Assembly: GCA_963770915.1 (NCBI GenBank)
Contig: CAVYRG010000001.1
Span: 2,852,001 to 2,916,000 of the forward strand
DNA: 64,000 bases
Direction of reading: 5' to 3'
Origin: PALSA-270 sp963770915
GTDB lineage: Bacteria > Acidobacteriota > Terriglobia > Terriglobales > Acidobacteriaceae
Positions within the stretch are counted from its first letter, which is position 1, and the number at the start of each line of letters is the position of its first letter. The position numbers were made by a program, and so were the translations under genes. Below the pieces are notes generated by a model. The model did no database searches and was not told the origin of the DNA. It was given only the letters and a program-made list of their open reading frames with translations. This document shows, piece by piece, positions 1 to 8,114 of this stretch.

Positions 1-312
1 CAGACTCTGGTGAACTCCGGCCTGCACTACGAAACTCCCCTGGCCAATCCCGCCCAGCTCGGCATTCTGGCGGAGATGCAAACCATGCTTAAGGAATACC
101 GCGAAACCGAGCAAAAGCACCTGGGCTATACCCGTTTGCGCGATTCCGACGTGCTGCGCGCCCTCGTCTTCCTGCTCCGCATGGCTTACGGACGAACCTC
201 GGGTAGGCCCAAGTCGCGCGCCTTCGTCGATTTCCTCTTTGCGCAGTTTCCTGAAAAGCAAGCCGCGATCGTCGCCCCGGAAGAAGCCGCCAGCCGCATC
301 ATCGTCCCCTAG
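1..312 (+). CDS. C-terminal part of a hypothetical protein (cut by window start)
   Basis: The frame is open to the first base, and reading before the in-frame GTG at position 10 is possible, so the 5' end is probably outside the window. The visible ~103 residues are soluble, helix-rich and without cysteines or membrane segments. There is a charged stretch with KEYRETEQKH and a hydrophobic helix around LRALVFLLRMAYG. I do not recognise a family. It is convergent with folK, with about 50 bases between the two stop codons. Confidence 0.5.
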   Translation, partial: QTLVNSGLHYETPLANPAQLGILAEMQTMLKEYRETEQKHLGYTRLRDSDVLRALVFLLRMAYGRTSGRPKSRAFVDFLFAQFPEKQAAIVAPEEAASRIIVP

Positions 313-363
313 GAGCAGCCGCGGCGGCCAGCCCCTTTTTGCCCTCCGTAGTTCTTGCACCGG

Positions 364-849
364 CTAGTAATGCAACTTCCGCACCCTCTGGCCCGGCGGC
401 AATTGGTCGCGCAATTCGCGAATCGAGCGCTGGAGCAGCGGGTGCCGCACTTCCGCCGCGATTTCCGCCAGCGGCTCCAGCACGAAGCGCCGCTCGTGCA
501 ACCCCGGATGCGGAATCGCCAAGCCTTTCGTCTCAACAATCGAATTCCCGAATAGAAGAATGTCGATGTCAATGATCCGCGGCCCTTTTTTCTGCACACG
601 CCGCCGTCCCATTTGCTGTTCGATCCTCAAGATGCTGGCCAGGAGTTGCTTGGGCATCTTCTTGGTGTCCAGCTTCACCACACAGTTCACGAACCAAGGC
701 TGCGCTACAACATCCACGGGCTCGGTTTCGTAAAAAGTGGAAACTGCGGCCACGTCTCCAAAGGCCTTCAATTGCTCGATCGCCGTGTGCAGGTTCGCTT
801 CCCGGTCACCCAGGTTCGACCCCAGCGAAAGATAGACCCATTTATGCAT
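364..849 (-). CDS. folK: 2-amino-4-hydroxy-6-hydroxymethyldihydropteridine pyrophosphokinase
   Basis: HPPK transfers pyrophosphate from ATP to 6-hydroxymethyl-dihydropterin, the step before dihydropteroate synthase in folate synthesis; it is cytosolic. The ~161-residue protein has the usual family length. It shows the N-terminal GSNLGDREANL loop, the central GPRIIDIDILLFG signature with its paired Mg-binding aspartates, and IPHPGLHERRFVLEPL near the C-terminus. An in-frame ATG 12 codons upstream exists (885), but the family normally begins just before the YLSLGSN strand, so the ATG at 849 is preferred. No other folate gene is adjacent. Confidence 0.93.
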   Translation of the reverse strand: MHKWVYLSLGSNLGDREANLHTAIEQLKAFGDVAAVSTFYETEPVDVVAQPWFVNCVVKLDTKKMPKQLLASILRIEQQMGRRRVQKKGPRIIDIDILLFGNSIVETKGLAIPHPGLHERRFVLEPLAEIAAEVRHPLLQRSIRELRDQLPPGQRVRKLHY

Positions 850-960
850 CGAAGCCGATCGTTTCCCGTTTTTGTACATCTCCACACATCAAGGTTCTGC
901 CAGTCCCAAGACCTTGGTCACTTTCGTAACAGGGGAGCCAGAATTTACCATTAACCAGCC

Positions 961-1629
961 ATGACTCTGGAATCTCTGTTGTTGACCCGGGATCAGGCAG
1001 TGGTTGGCGTGCTCCGACACGCGCTGGAAAAACTGGCCATCAACGTCGAGGTCTGCCGCGGCGCCCGCTCCGGGGGCGAAATCCTTTCTTCGGAGAAGTT
1101 TGACGCAGTCATTGTAGACTGCGACGACCTGCAGGGAGGCATCGACGCCCTTCGCAATCTGCGCCAGAGCCCCAGCAATAAGACTTCAGTTTCGGTTGCT
1201 GTTCTGAATGGCAAAACCACGACCCACGACGCTTTCGAACTGGGAGCGCAGTTCGTTCTGCAAAAGCCCATTTCCCCCATTAGTGCGACGCGCTGTTTCG
1301 GCGCCGCCTTGGGATTCATGGAGCGCGAGCGCCGCCGCTATTTCCGCCACCCCGTGGAATTCCCCGCTGTCGTTGCCTTCGGGCGCGGCCAAGAGCTTAA
1401 AATGACCGCGACCAACATCAGCGATGGCGGAATGGCCCTCCGCTTCCGCGGCAGGTTGCCGAAAAGCGGCGTCTCCCACGTATGCTTCTCTCTACCCGGT
1501 GGCGAAGGTTCCATTGCTGCTAACGCCGAGCTTGCCTGGGTGGATGTGGGCGGACGAGCTGGCCTCCGCTTCGTGGAATTATCCCTGAACTCTCGCCAAA
1601 AACTCGAACGCTGGTTGGCCGCTCAATAG
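961..1629 (+). CDS. Receiver-like domain fused to a PilZ (c-di-GMP binding) domain
   Basis: Residues 1-115 resemble a response-regulator receiver: a central VIVDCDD strand could carry the phospho-acceptor aspartate, and QFVLQKP supplies the conserved Lys-Pro. The N-terminal acidic pair is degenerate (TRDQ), so phosphorylation is uncertain. Residues ~118-222 form a PilZ domain with RRRYFRHPVEF (RxxxR) and NISDGG ([D/N]xSxxG), the usual c-di-GMP contacts. Likely role (inference): joining a phosphorelay or degenerate receiver input to c-di-GMP. It stands alone, divergent from folK. Confidence 0.82.
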   Translation: MTLESLLLTRDQAVVGVLRHALEKLAINVEVCRGARSGGEILSSEKFDAVIVDCDDLQGGIDALRNLRQSPSNKTSVSVAVLNGKTTTHDAFELGAQFVLQKPISPISATRCFGAALGFMERERRRYFRHPVEFPAVVAFGRGQELKMTATNISDGGMALRFRGRLPKSGVSHVCFSLPGGEGSIAANAELAWVDVGGRAGLRFVELSLNSRQKLERWLAAQ

Positions 1630-1687
1630 CCTCGGCTCGGCTTACCTGCCCTTCAAGGGATTAGAAATCTGGGCCCCGCAAGCCGTC

Positions 1688-2884
1688 CTATTTTTCAGGA
1701 GCGTAATAGCCGTGGCGGCTGCGCACGTGCAGCTTTTTGTCTTTGGCCAGGATCTCAATGGTGCGATAGCGTCCGTCGGCAATCAGATCCGGCGGTTTGT
1801 AGGAAATGGCGTACTGGCTGCGCAGTTCGTCCTGAATCTCGGCAAACGCGTTGGCTACATCGGTAAGTTGAAAGGGCAGAAACACTCGCCCGCCAGTAGC
1901 ATCGGCAATCCGCTTCAGAATCTTGTCACCCGACCGGTCGCCGCCCATCACATTCGTGCTGATGGTATAAACGATCACGCCCGCTCGTTGCGCCATGTCG
2001 ATGGCTTCTTCGCGCGTCACGTGGCTCTGATTGTCGTCCCCATCGCTCAGCAGGATGATCGCCTTGCGCAACGGTCCCGTTTGCTGCGCCTTCAGAAGCT
2101 TGTCGCGGCAGGCAAAATACAGTGCGTCGTACATGGCGGTGCCGCCGCCCGCGCGCAATGACCGCACCCCCTTGGAAAGCAAGTCGGTGTCGTCGGTAAA
2201 GTCCTGCGTAACTTCCGGCGTCACATCGAATCCTTCGACGAAAGCCTGGTCGTATCGCGGCCGGATGGTTTGGTTCAGAAACGAGATCGCCGACTCCTGT
2301 TCGAACTTGAAGCGGTCGCGCACCGAGTTGCTGGCGTCCACCACCAAGCCGATTCGCAGCGGCAGATCCGTTTCACTTTGAAAGCTGCGGATTTGATTGA
2401 CCGGCCGGTGGTCGTCTACCACTCTGAAATCGTTCTTTTTCATGTCCCGCACGTAGTGCCCGTGCCTATCGGTAACGGTAAACACGACGTTCACTTCGTT
2501 GACGACGGTTCGAATGGTTGGATTGTTCTCGCTCCCGGGTGGCGGCGTTTGCTCCGCCGGCATTTCCGGCGGCGCCGACGGTACTGGTATCGGCGCGCCG
2601 GCAGGCGGCGCCGGGTTCGCTTGCCCAGTCGGCTGCGGCGTCGTTGGCTCGGCCGAGCCCGTGGCCGGTTTTGCAGGTTCGCCAGGCGCACTCTGGGCCG
2701 CCGATTGGTCGGCTGCTCCAGACGTTTGCGCTGCTGCCCGCGCTCGTTTGGGATACTTGACGCTGGAGGGCGACGCGGGCAGATCGCCGGACGATGGCGA
2801 ATCCTGCCCGGGGCTTACCGCCAACAACAGGACCAGGCTTCCGGCAAGAAAAGTGGCTCCACGCAACTTCATGCTTTTTTTCAT
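1688..2884 (-). CDS. Secreted VWFA-domain protein of the acidobacterial type
   Basis: The N-terminus from the ATG at 2884 is a signal peptide (MKKSMKLRG then a long Leu/Val core), followed by a ~90-residue Pro/Ala/Ser-rich linker. The C-terminal half is a von Willebrand factor A domain with an intact MIDAS motif (VVDASNSVRD) and LLSDGDDNQS, so metal-dependent ligand binding is expected outside the cytoplasm. Related VWFA proteins are abundant in Acidobacteriota, but their ligand is unknown. The long upstream extension of the reading frame (to 3001) overlaps rluD and is unlikely to be translated. An internal ATG at 2872 is a second possible start. Confidence 0.85.
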   Translation of the reverse strand: MKKSMKLRGATFLAGSLVLLLAVSPGQDSPSSGDLPASPSSVKYPKRARAAAQTSGAADQSAAQSAPGEPAKPATGSAEPTTPQPTGQANPAPPAGAPIPVPSAPPEMPAEQTPPPGSENNPTIRTVVNEVNVVFTVTDRHGHYVRDMKKNDFRVVDDHRPVNQIRSFQSETDLPLRIGLVVDASNSVRDRFKFEQESAISFLNQTIRPRYDQAFVEGFDVTPEVTQDFTDDTDLLSKGVRSLRAGGGTAMYDALYFACRDKLLKAQQTGPLRKAIILLSDGDDNQSHVTREEAIDMAQRAGVIVYTISTNVMGGDRSGDKILKRIADATGGRVFLPFQLTDVANAFAEIQDELRSQYAISYKPPDLIADGRYRTIEILAKDKKLHVRSRHGYYAPEK

Positions 2885-2933
2885 TATAGTCACAACCCGC
2901 GGAAATCGATGGCGCCGTTGTGCGGTTCTGAAC

Positions 2934-3905
2934 CTATCCCCGCAAACGATCGAGAAACTCCTGCAGCTCTTGGGGTAGGGGTCGCGAAAACGCCAGTCCA
3001 TCCCCGGTTCGCGGATGCAAAAACCTCAGCTCCGCCGCGTGTAGGAAATTTCGCGGAGGCGGAAACTGCGCCGCCTCACCTCTCCCCACCTCTTTCGGCG
3101 CACCGTACAAAGTGTCTCCCACGATTGGATGCCGCAACGACGCCAAGTGTACGCGAATCTGGTGCGTCCTCCCGGTTTCGATGCGCACTTCCAGCAAGGA
3201 AAATTTCCCCAACGGCGAGTCAATCCGCCGCACCACTGTATAGTGCGTCACGGCATCGCGGCCGCCCTCCCGGCGCGTCGTCATGCGGGTCCGCCGCACT
3301 CGGTCCCGGCTGATGCTGCTTCGGATCGTTCCCTGCTCCTGCTTCACCCACCCATGAACCAGCGCGATATAGGTCTTCTTCACCTCGCGCCGGGCGAATT
3401 GCGCCGCCAGCCGCCGGTGCGCTTCGTCGCTTTTCGCCACGACGATCAGACCGCTCGTGCCTTTATCCAGCCGATGTACGATCCCTGGGCGCAACTCGCC
3501 GCCCACGCCGGAGAGCTTGCCGAACCGGTGCAGCAGCGCATTCACCAGCGTCCCGCGATTGCGCTCCGCTTCGGTCGCGCCCGCCCCGGCATGTACCATC
3601 ATTCCCGCTGGCTTATTGATCACAGCCAGATCGTCGTCTTCGTAGACGATGTCGAGTGGAATCTCCTCCGCGATGGCTCGCAGGGGCGGCGCCTCGATTG
3701 CCCCTAATAGCGAAATACGCTCTCCTCCACGCAGCCGCAGCGAAGCCTTGGACGGGGCATCATTCACCAGAACCTTTTTTCCCGAAATCAATTGTTGCAC
3801 CCGCGCCCGGCTGGTTTCAGGAAGTTGCGCGGCGAGAAATTGGTCGAGGCGCTGGCCGGCGTGTGCCGGCCCTGCGGAAATGTGGATGGGAAATGGTTCA
3901 GCCAC
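2934..3905 (-). CDS. rluD: RluD-family 23S rRNA pseudouridine synthase
   Basis: The protein has an N-terminal S4 RNA-binding domain (GQRLDQFLAAQLPETSR) and an RluA/RluD catalytic domain with the active-site aspartate in GIVHRLDKGTSG. GRTHQIRVHLAS follows near the C-terminus. It should isomerise uridines in helix 69 of 23S rRNA. At ~323 residues it has family length. I chose a GTG at 3905 because the conserved region starts right after it; the frame stays open upstream across lgt but that part reads as nonsense. Lgt ends 62 bases upstream, so the two may be co-transcribed. Confidence 0.92.
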   Translation of the reverse strand: MAEPFPIHISAGPAHAGQRLDQFLAAQLPETSRARVQQLISGKKVLVNDAPSKASLRLRGGERISLLGAIEAPPLRAIAEEIPLDIVYEDDDLAVINKPAGMMVHAGAGATEAERNRGTLVNALLHRFGKLSGVGGELRPGIVHRLDKGTSGLIVVAKSDEAHRRLAAQFARREVKKTYIALVHGWVKQEQGTIRSSISRDRVRRTRMTTRREGGRDAVTHYTVVRRIDSPLGKFSLLEVRIETGRTHQIRVHLASLRHPIVGDTLYGAPKEVGRGEAAQFPPPRNFLHAAELRFLHPRTGDGLAFSRPLPQELQEFLDRLRG

Positions 3906-3967
3906 GTTGTCATGCTGAGCGTAGCAGAAGCGCGGCGGAGCCGGGCTTAAGGTTGGGTGAGGCGTGC

Positions 3968-4771
3968 CTACCGCGTCGCCTGCGCCGGGATCGCCTTCAT
4001 CGCCGGTCGCACCCACCATATGATGCCTCCCGCGACCACCAGGCACAGCGCCACCAGTTGGGTTCCGGTCATGACGCCGCCAAAAACTTCGCCGCGCCCC
4101 GGGTCGTCGCGGATGAACTCCAGCAAATAGCGGGCGACTCCATAGAGCATGAAGAATGCGCCCATCACTTGCCCATCGAATTTCCGGCGCTTCAAAAGCC
4201 AGGTGAGAATGAAGAAGTTCGCCAACTCCACCGCGGACTCGAAAAGCTGCGTCGGCTCGATGCGCTGATTCAGCGGAGTCCCCACCAGCGCCGCGGCCAG
4301 CGGATTGGTGAATGTGACACCCCACCAATGCGTCGTCGGCTTGCCATAGCAGCAGCCCGCGGCGAAGCACCCGACGCGCCCGATCGCGTGCCCCAGCGCC
4401 AGCCCGGGGGCGAACGCATCGCAGGTTGCCAGAGCGGGCATACGGTACTTGTGCACAAACCACGCCGCCGCCAGGAACCCACCGATCAGCCCGCCGGAGA
4501 ACACCCCTCCCGCCTGCAGCGTGCTCAGGCTGAAAATGTCGCCCGGATGCGCCGCGTAGGTGCTCCAGTCGTTGATGACGTAAAGAACCTTGGCCCCCAG
4601 GATACCGCACAGAACCACCATGATCCCCAGGTTCCAGGCGTTGTCGCCGTTGATCCCCAGCTTTTCGGAGTTGCGCACGCTGATCCACAAACCCACCAGC
4701 ACGCCCAAAGCCACCAGAAATCCGTAGGTCGGAAGGTTGAAGCTGCCGATATGGAAGAGCCGGGGAAACAC
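3968..4771 (-). CDS. lgt: Prolipoprotein diacylglyceryl transferase
   Basis: Lgt moves a diacylglyceryl group from phosphatidylglycerol to the lipobox cysteine of prolipoproteins in the inner membrane. The 267-residue protein has about seven hydrophobic segments and the family signature GHAIGRVGCFAAGCCYG around residues 128-144. Further family features are HIGSFNLPTYG at the N-terminus and RYLLEFIRDDPGRG near the C-terminus. Start ATG at 4771 gives the usual N-terminal layout. At least one lipoprotein substrate is encoded in this window (24.1-25.0 kb). Confidence 0.95.
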   Translation of the reverse strand: MFPRLFHIGSFNLPTYGFLVALGVLVGLWISVRNSEKLGINGDNAWNLGIMVVLCGILGAKVLYVINDWSTYAAHPGDIFSLSTLQAGGVFSGGLIGGFLAAAWFVHKYRMPALATCDAFAPGLALGHAIGRVGCFAAGCCYGKPTTHWWGVTFTNPLAAALVGTPLNQRIEPTQLFESAVELANFFILTWLLKRRKFDGQVMGAFFMLYGVARYLLEFIRDDPGRGEVFGGVMTGTQLVALCLVVAGGIIWWVRPAMKAIPAQATR

Positions 4772-4887
4772 TATGAGGTTAGATGCGAAGCAATCACAAT
4801 TTGCAACGATAGTTTAGCAGGAAGAGAAGCCGGATGCGGGACATCTGAAGACTGACGACTGCTTAAAGCAGGCCGACCCACTAAGCC

Positions 4888-5046
4888 GTGTGGCGGGGCC
4901 GAGAATGAACCCGTCGGTAGACAGTTGGGAACCCGCCGAGACCCTTTAGGCATCTCCGCATGGCGGAGCTTCGCACACCGGATCCTAGTTCGAGTCGAGC
5001 TCCCGTTCATTCTGCATTGGTTCAAAAATCGGTTACCCGCCATCAC
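4888..5046 (-). ncRNA. ssrS: Candidate rod-shaped structured RNA, possibly 6S RNA
   Basis: A 159-base segment folds into one long rod. The ends pair (GTGTGGCGGG at 4888 with CCCGCCATCAC at 5036, one bulge). An inner helix pairs GAATGAAC (4903-4910) with GTTCATTC (5005-5012), and an apical hairpin CTCCGC/GCGGAG lies at 4954-4968. Between inner helix and apex is a large weakly paired region. A long hairpin with a central bubble beside zapA is the layout of 6S RNA in many bacteria, where ssrS follows zapA. The strand is inferred from zapA; the fold is nearly symmetric. Sequence identity to 6S RNA is not demonstrated. Confidence 0.4.
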
Positions 5047-5117
5047 CAACCCGGCAGGCCGGCCTTCAAGCTGGATGCTAGGGGAAACCCGCGCCTATTG
5101 GCAAGAGGGAAGCCCAA

Positions 5118-5149
5118 GAAAGTTGGCAGTCGGCTTGCCAGCAACTTTC
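5118..5149. other. Strong hairpin downstream of zapA
   Basis: GAAAGTTG pairs perfectly with CAACTTTC, with an additional inner GGCA/TGCC helix. It lies between the end of zapA and the rod-shaped RNA candidate. No uridine tract follows on either strand, so it is not a standard intrinsic terminator; it may be a processing site or part of a larger RNA. Confidence 0.35.
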
Positions 5150-5302
5150 GTAAGGGGAACACTGAGATTGTAAAAGGAGGATGAATTCAAAACTCTAGGG
5201 TGGAAACGATTGGGGACGCGGCGCAGCACTTCACCTTTGGCATGTTGAGCAGGAGGAAGCAACCGCGAGTCGGAACATCCCTACCCGCGACAAGCTGTCC
5301 AG

Positions 5303-5629
5303 CTACCCGGCCTTCCGCTTCTCTTCCAGCACTTCATCCAACGCATCGGCCAGATGATGCGCCCGCTTCAGGTATTCCACCGCGCCGCCATCGTGGCTGC
5401 GCTTCAGCAAATGGTATTCATCCGCGATGTTCAGCGCCGCCAGCACCGCCAGCCGCGCGGTATCCACGGTGTGGGTCTGTTCCGCCACCGCCCGCATCTT
5501 CGCATCCACGTACTCCGCCAGCTTCAGGATGTACTCCGCGTCCGACCCGCGCAGGTTATAGGCCTGATCGAAGATCTCCACCCGCACGCTGCCCGTGTCG
5601 TTCACCGGCTGTTTTGTCGCGGTTGCCAT
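5303..5629 (-). CDS. zapA: Cell division protein ZapA
   Basis: ZapA binds FtsZ filaments and bundles them at the division site. The 108-residue protein matches the family: an N-terminal strand region (VRVEIFDQAYNLRGSD), then EYILKLAEYVDAKMRAVAEQ, and VLAALNIADEYHLLK, followed by a C-terminal charged coiled coil. It lies 47 bases downstream of a small coiled-coil gene on the same strand, probably in one operon, and upstream of the possible 6S RNA. Confidence 0.9.
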   Translation of the reverse strand: MATATKQPVNDTGSVRVEIFDQAYNLRGSDAEYILKLAEYVDAKMRAVAEQTHTVDTARLAVLAALNIADEYHLLKRSHDGGAVEYLKRAHHLADALDEVLEEKRKAG

Positions 5630-5676
5630 GATTGGTGCCGCTCCTCTCCCGTGCCGCCCGGCTCCGCCCCAGGGCG

Positions 5677-5973
5677 CTAGCTCGCGGCTTGCTCTTCGGC
5701 CAGAGTCTCGATCTGCGCCAGCATCTTCTCCACCCGCGCGCGAATCTCTTCGCGCTCTTTGCGCAGACGAACCATTTCGCGGCGCATGCTTTCCACTTCC
5801 TCTTCGCGCTCTTCCAGTTGCCCGCGCAGGCGCTTCACGTCCCGCTCGGCCACGCCGCGCGCTTCGCGCGCCGATTTGTATAGCTCAATGGTGCGATAAA
5901 CTTTCTCTTCCAGCGCTTGAAAATCGTCAGCCGGAACCTGCTCGGATACCTCTTCCGCTAGCTTGAGAGACAT
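5677..5973 (-). CDS. Small coiled-coil protein upstream of zapA (ZapB-like?)
   Basis: This is a 98-residue, highly charged protein predicted as nearly continuous coiled coil from about residue 18 to 95 (ERDVKRLRGQLEEREEEV, MRREMVRLRKEREE). There is no signal peptide or membrane segment. An AGGGAAG sequence upstream of the ATG can act as ribosome binding site. Its position directly before zapA suggests a cell-division role such as a ZapB-like bundling partner, but that is inference from context; coiled coils of this size have little family-specific signal. Confidence 0.7.
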   Translation of the reverse strand: MSLKLAEEVSEQVPADDFQALEEKVYRTIELYKSAREARGVAERDVKRLRGQLEEREEEVESMRREMVRLRKEREEIRARVEKMLAQIETLAEEQAAS

Positions 5974-6113
5974 GAGGGCACTTCCCTGGGAAAATTTCCA
6001 ACTTTAGCCGCAGTATACCCCAGAAGCCTGTGGACATCCCCAAACTCGGAAAAGCCCTCGGCGGCTCGCTGTAACCAAAACCGACAGTCTGCGCTTCCCC
6101 GTGTCCCCTGTGG

Positions 6114-7316
6114 TTATCTCTTTCGCCCAGTCAACTTGCTCAACCTCTCCGCCGCCGCGTCCAGGGTCTCATCGCGCTTGCAAAACGCAAATCGCACCTG
6201 CTGCGCTCCATCCCGTGGATGGTGATAGAAACTCGACCCTGGCACCGCCGCCACGCCAATTTCCCGCACCAGATGCCGAACAAATGCGACATCATTTTCG
6301 AATCCGAACTCGCTGACATCGGTCATCACGTAATACGCGCCCTGCGGGCGAAAACACCGAAACCCCGCCTTCGCCAAGGCCGGAATCAGCCGCTCCCGCC
6401 GCCCCGCATACGCCTTCGCGAGGTTTTCGTAATAGCTTGCGGGCAAGCTCAACGCCACCGCTCCCGCCTCCTGCAACGGAGCCGGCGCTCCGACGGTGAG
6501 AAAGTCATGCACCTTGCGAATGCCATCGGTGATTTGCTGCGGCGCAACCGCCCAGCCCACCCGCCATCCCGTCACACCGTAGGTCTTCGACAGGGTATTG
6601 ATGGTCACCGTGCGCTCGCTCATCCCTTCGATGGAAGCGAGGGAAACGTGCCGCGCTCCGTCATACAGAATGTGCTCGTAAATCTCATCCGCGATCGCGA
6701 GCACATCAAACTCCACGCACAAATCCCGAATCAGCTCCAGTTCCGCGCGCGAAAACACTTTTCCGGTGGGATTATTCGGCGTATTCAAAATGATCGCCCG
6801 GGTGTGCTCATGAAATGCCGCCCGCAGCTCGCGCTCATTAAACGTCCAGTCGCCGTCCTCAGTCGCCGGCGGATGCAGCCTCACAAACCGTGGCCGCGCT
6901 CCGGAAAGAATCGCATCCGGCCCGTAGTTCTCATAGAACGGCTCGAAGATCACGACCTCATCGCCCGCGTTGCAAACCGCCAGCAGCGTGGCAATCATGG
7001 CCTCGGTTGCGCCGCAGCACACTGTGACCTGAGTCTCCGCATCCACCGCCATCCCCTGCCACTCGCCCATCTTGCGGGCAATGGCCTGCCGCAGTTTCTT
7101 TGCTCCCCAGGTGATCGCGTATTGGTTCACATCGGCGCCCACCGCCTCCTGCGCCGCCCGCTTCACTGCCTCGGGAGCAGGGAAATCCGGAAAGCCCTGC
7201 GACAGATTCACCGCGCCATGTAGCAGCGCCTGCCGCGTCATCTCCCGGATCACCGACTCCGTGAAATGCTCGACTCTTCCGCTCAGAGATTTTTTGTTTT
7301 GATGAACCGTATCCAC
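6114..7316 (-). CDS. PLP-dependent class I/II aminotransferase
   Basis: A fold-type I aminotransferase of 400 residues. It shows NLSQGFPDFPAPEAV near the N-terminus, NTPNNPTGKV in the middle, and the PLP-binding lysine in NTLSKTYGVTGWRVGWA. The LSQGFPDF start and overall pattern resemble methionine/kynurenine aminotransferases (YbdL/KAT type) more than AspC, but substrate cannot be fixed from sequence reading. Cytosolic. The neighbour downstream is zapA's operon, with no obvious pathway link. Confidence 0.88.
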   Translation of the reverse strand: MDTVHQNKKSLSGRVEHFTESVIREMTRQALLHGAVNLSQGFPDFPAPEAVKRAAQEAVGADVNQYAITWGAKKLRQAIARKMGEWQGMAVDAETQVTVCCGATEAMIATLLAVCNAGDEVVIFEPFYENYGPDAILSGARPRFVRLHPPATEDGDWTFNERELRAAFHEHTRAIILNTPNNPTGKVFSRAELELIRDLCVEFDVLAIADEIYEHILYDGARHVSLASIEGMSERTVTINTLSKTYGVTGWRVGWAVAPQQITDGIRKVHDFLTVGAPAPLQEAGAVALSLPASYYENLAKAYAGRRERLIPALAKAGFRCFRPQGAYYVMTDVSEFGFENDVAFVRHLVREIGVAAVPGSSFYHHPRDGAQQVRFAFCKRDETLDAAAERLSKLTGRKR

Positions 7317-7380
7317 CGCAGTTCCCTATGATCCCGACCGGAGCACAGCGAAGCAAGCGAAGTGCAAGTGCTTGGTTTTC

Positions 7381-8025
7381 CTACGCCGCCAACTTCTCCA
7401 ACGCCGCCTGATATTTCTGCGCCATCTCTTCCGCCCGGCCGATCGAGATATCCAAGTCCTTCAGCAACCCGTCGCCAATCGCATAAACCCAGCCATGCAC
7501 GCTGACTTTCTGCTGCCTCGCCCAGGCCTCGCGCACAATGCTGGTTTCTGCCACGTGCCGCACTTGCTCGATCACATTCAGCTCGCACAGCCGGTTCCAA
7601 CGCATCACCTTTTTGAGCCGGCCCAGTTGCTCCTGATGCTTGTCCCGCACTTCCTTCACATGCCGCAGCCATTGGTCGCTCAAGCCGAGGCTGCGATTCT
7701 CCAGCGCCGCCTCCACCCCGCCGCATCCAAAGTGGCCGCAGACAATGATGTGCCGCACCTGCAGCACGTCCACTGCGAACTGGATTACGGAAAGGCAATT
7801 CGGATCATCCGGCACCACCACGTTCGACACGTTGCGGTGGACGAACAGCTCGCCCGGCAACAGCCCAACGATCTGGTTCGCGGGCACTCGGCTGTCCGCG
7901 CACCCGATCCACAAGTATTCCGGTTTTTGCTGGTGGGAAAGTCTTTGAAAGAACCCCGGGTCTTGCGCCGTCATGTGCGCGACCCAGCGCCGGTTATTTT
8001 CGAAAAGATGCTCCAGGCCATCCAT
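7381..8025 (-). CDS. can: Beta-class carbonic anhydrase
   Basis: This enzyme interconverts CO2 and bicarbonate. The 214-residue protein carries the zinc ligands and dyad of the beta class: CADSRVP (Cys, Asp-Arg pair) and HIIVCGHFGCGG (His and Cys). Also present is FVHRNVSNVV. Length and order fit the bacterial CynT/Can family. The C-terminal part (VHGWVYAIGDGLLKDL) is typical. It sits in a minus-strand run with the aminotransferase but has 64 bases of separation and no evident functional tie. Confidence 0.95.
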   Translation of the reverse strand: MDGLEHLFENNRRWVAHMTAQDPGFFQRLSHQQKPEYLWIGCADSRVPANQIVGLLPGELFVHRNVSNVVVPDDPNCLSVIQFAVDVLQVRHIIVCGHFGCGGVEAALENRSLGLSDQWLRHVKEVRDKHQEQLGRLKKVMRWNRLCELNVIEQVRHVAETSIVREAWARQQKVSVHGWVYAIGDGLLKDLDISIGRAEEMAQKYQAALEKLAA

Positions 8026-8114
8026 GCCCAGCCATCTTATCAGCCCTCACATGGCGGCCCGGAGCCTTGCGAAGGCCCCAAAACAGCGCTGCCGCGATGA
8101 AACTTGGCTCTCGA

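Noticed and set aside
4981..5000. TAGTTCGAGTCGAGC looked like a tRNA T-loop
   Set aside because: No acceptor or anticodon stem fits around it; it belongs to the rod-shaped RNA.
4888..5160. RNase P RNA, tmRNA or SRP RNA in the gap next to zapA
   Set aside because: The conserved cores (GAGGAAAGTCC, the tmRNA 5'/3' tRNA-like ends, the SRP GGAAGC tetraloop helix) are not present.
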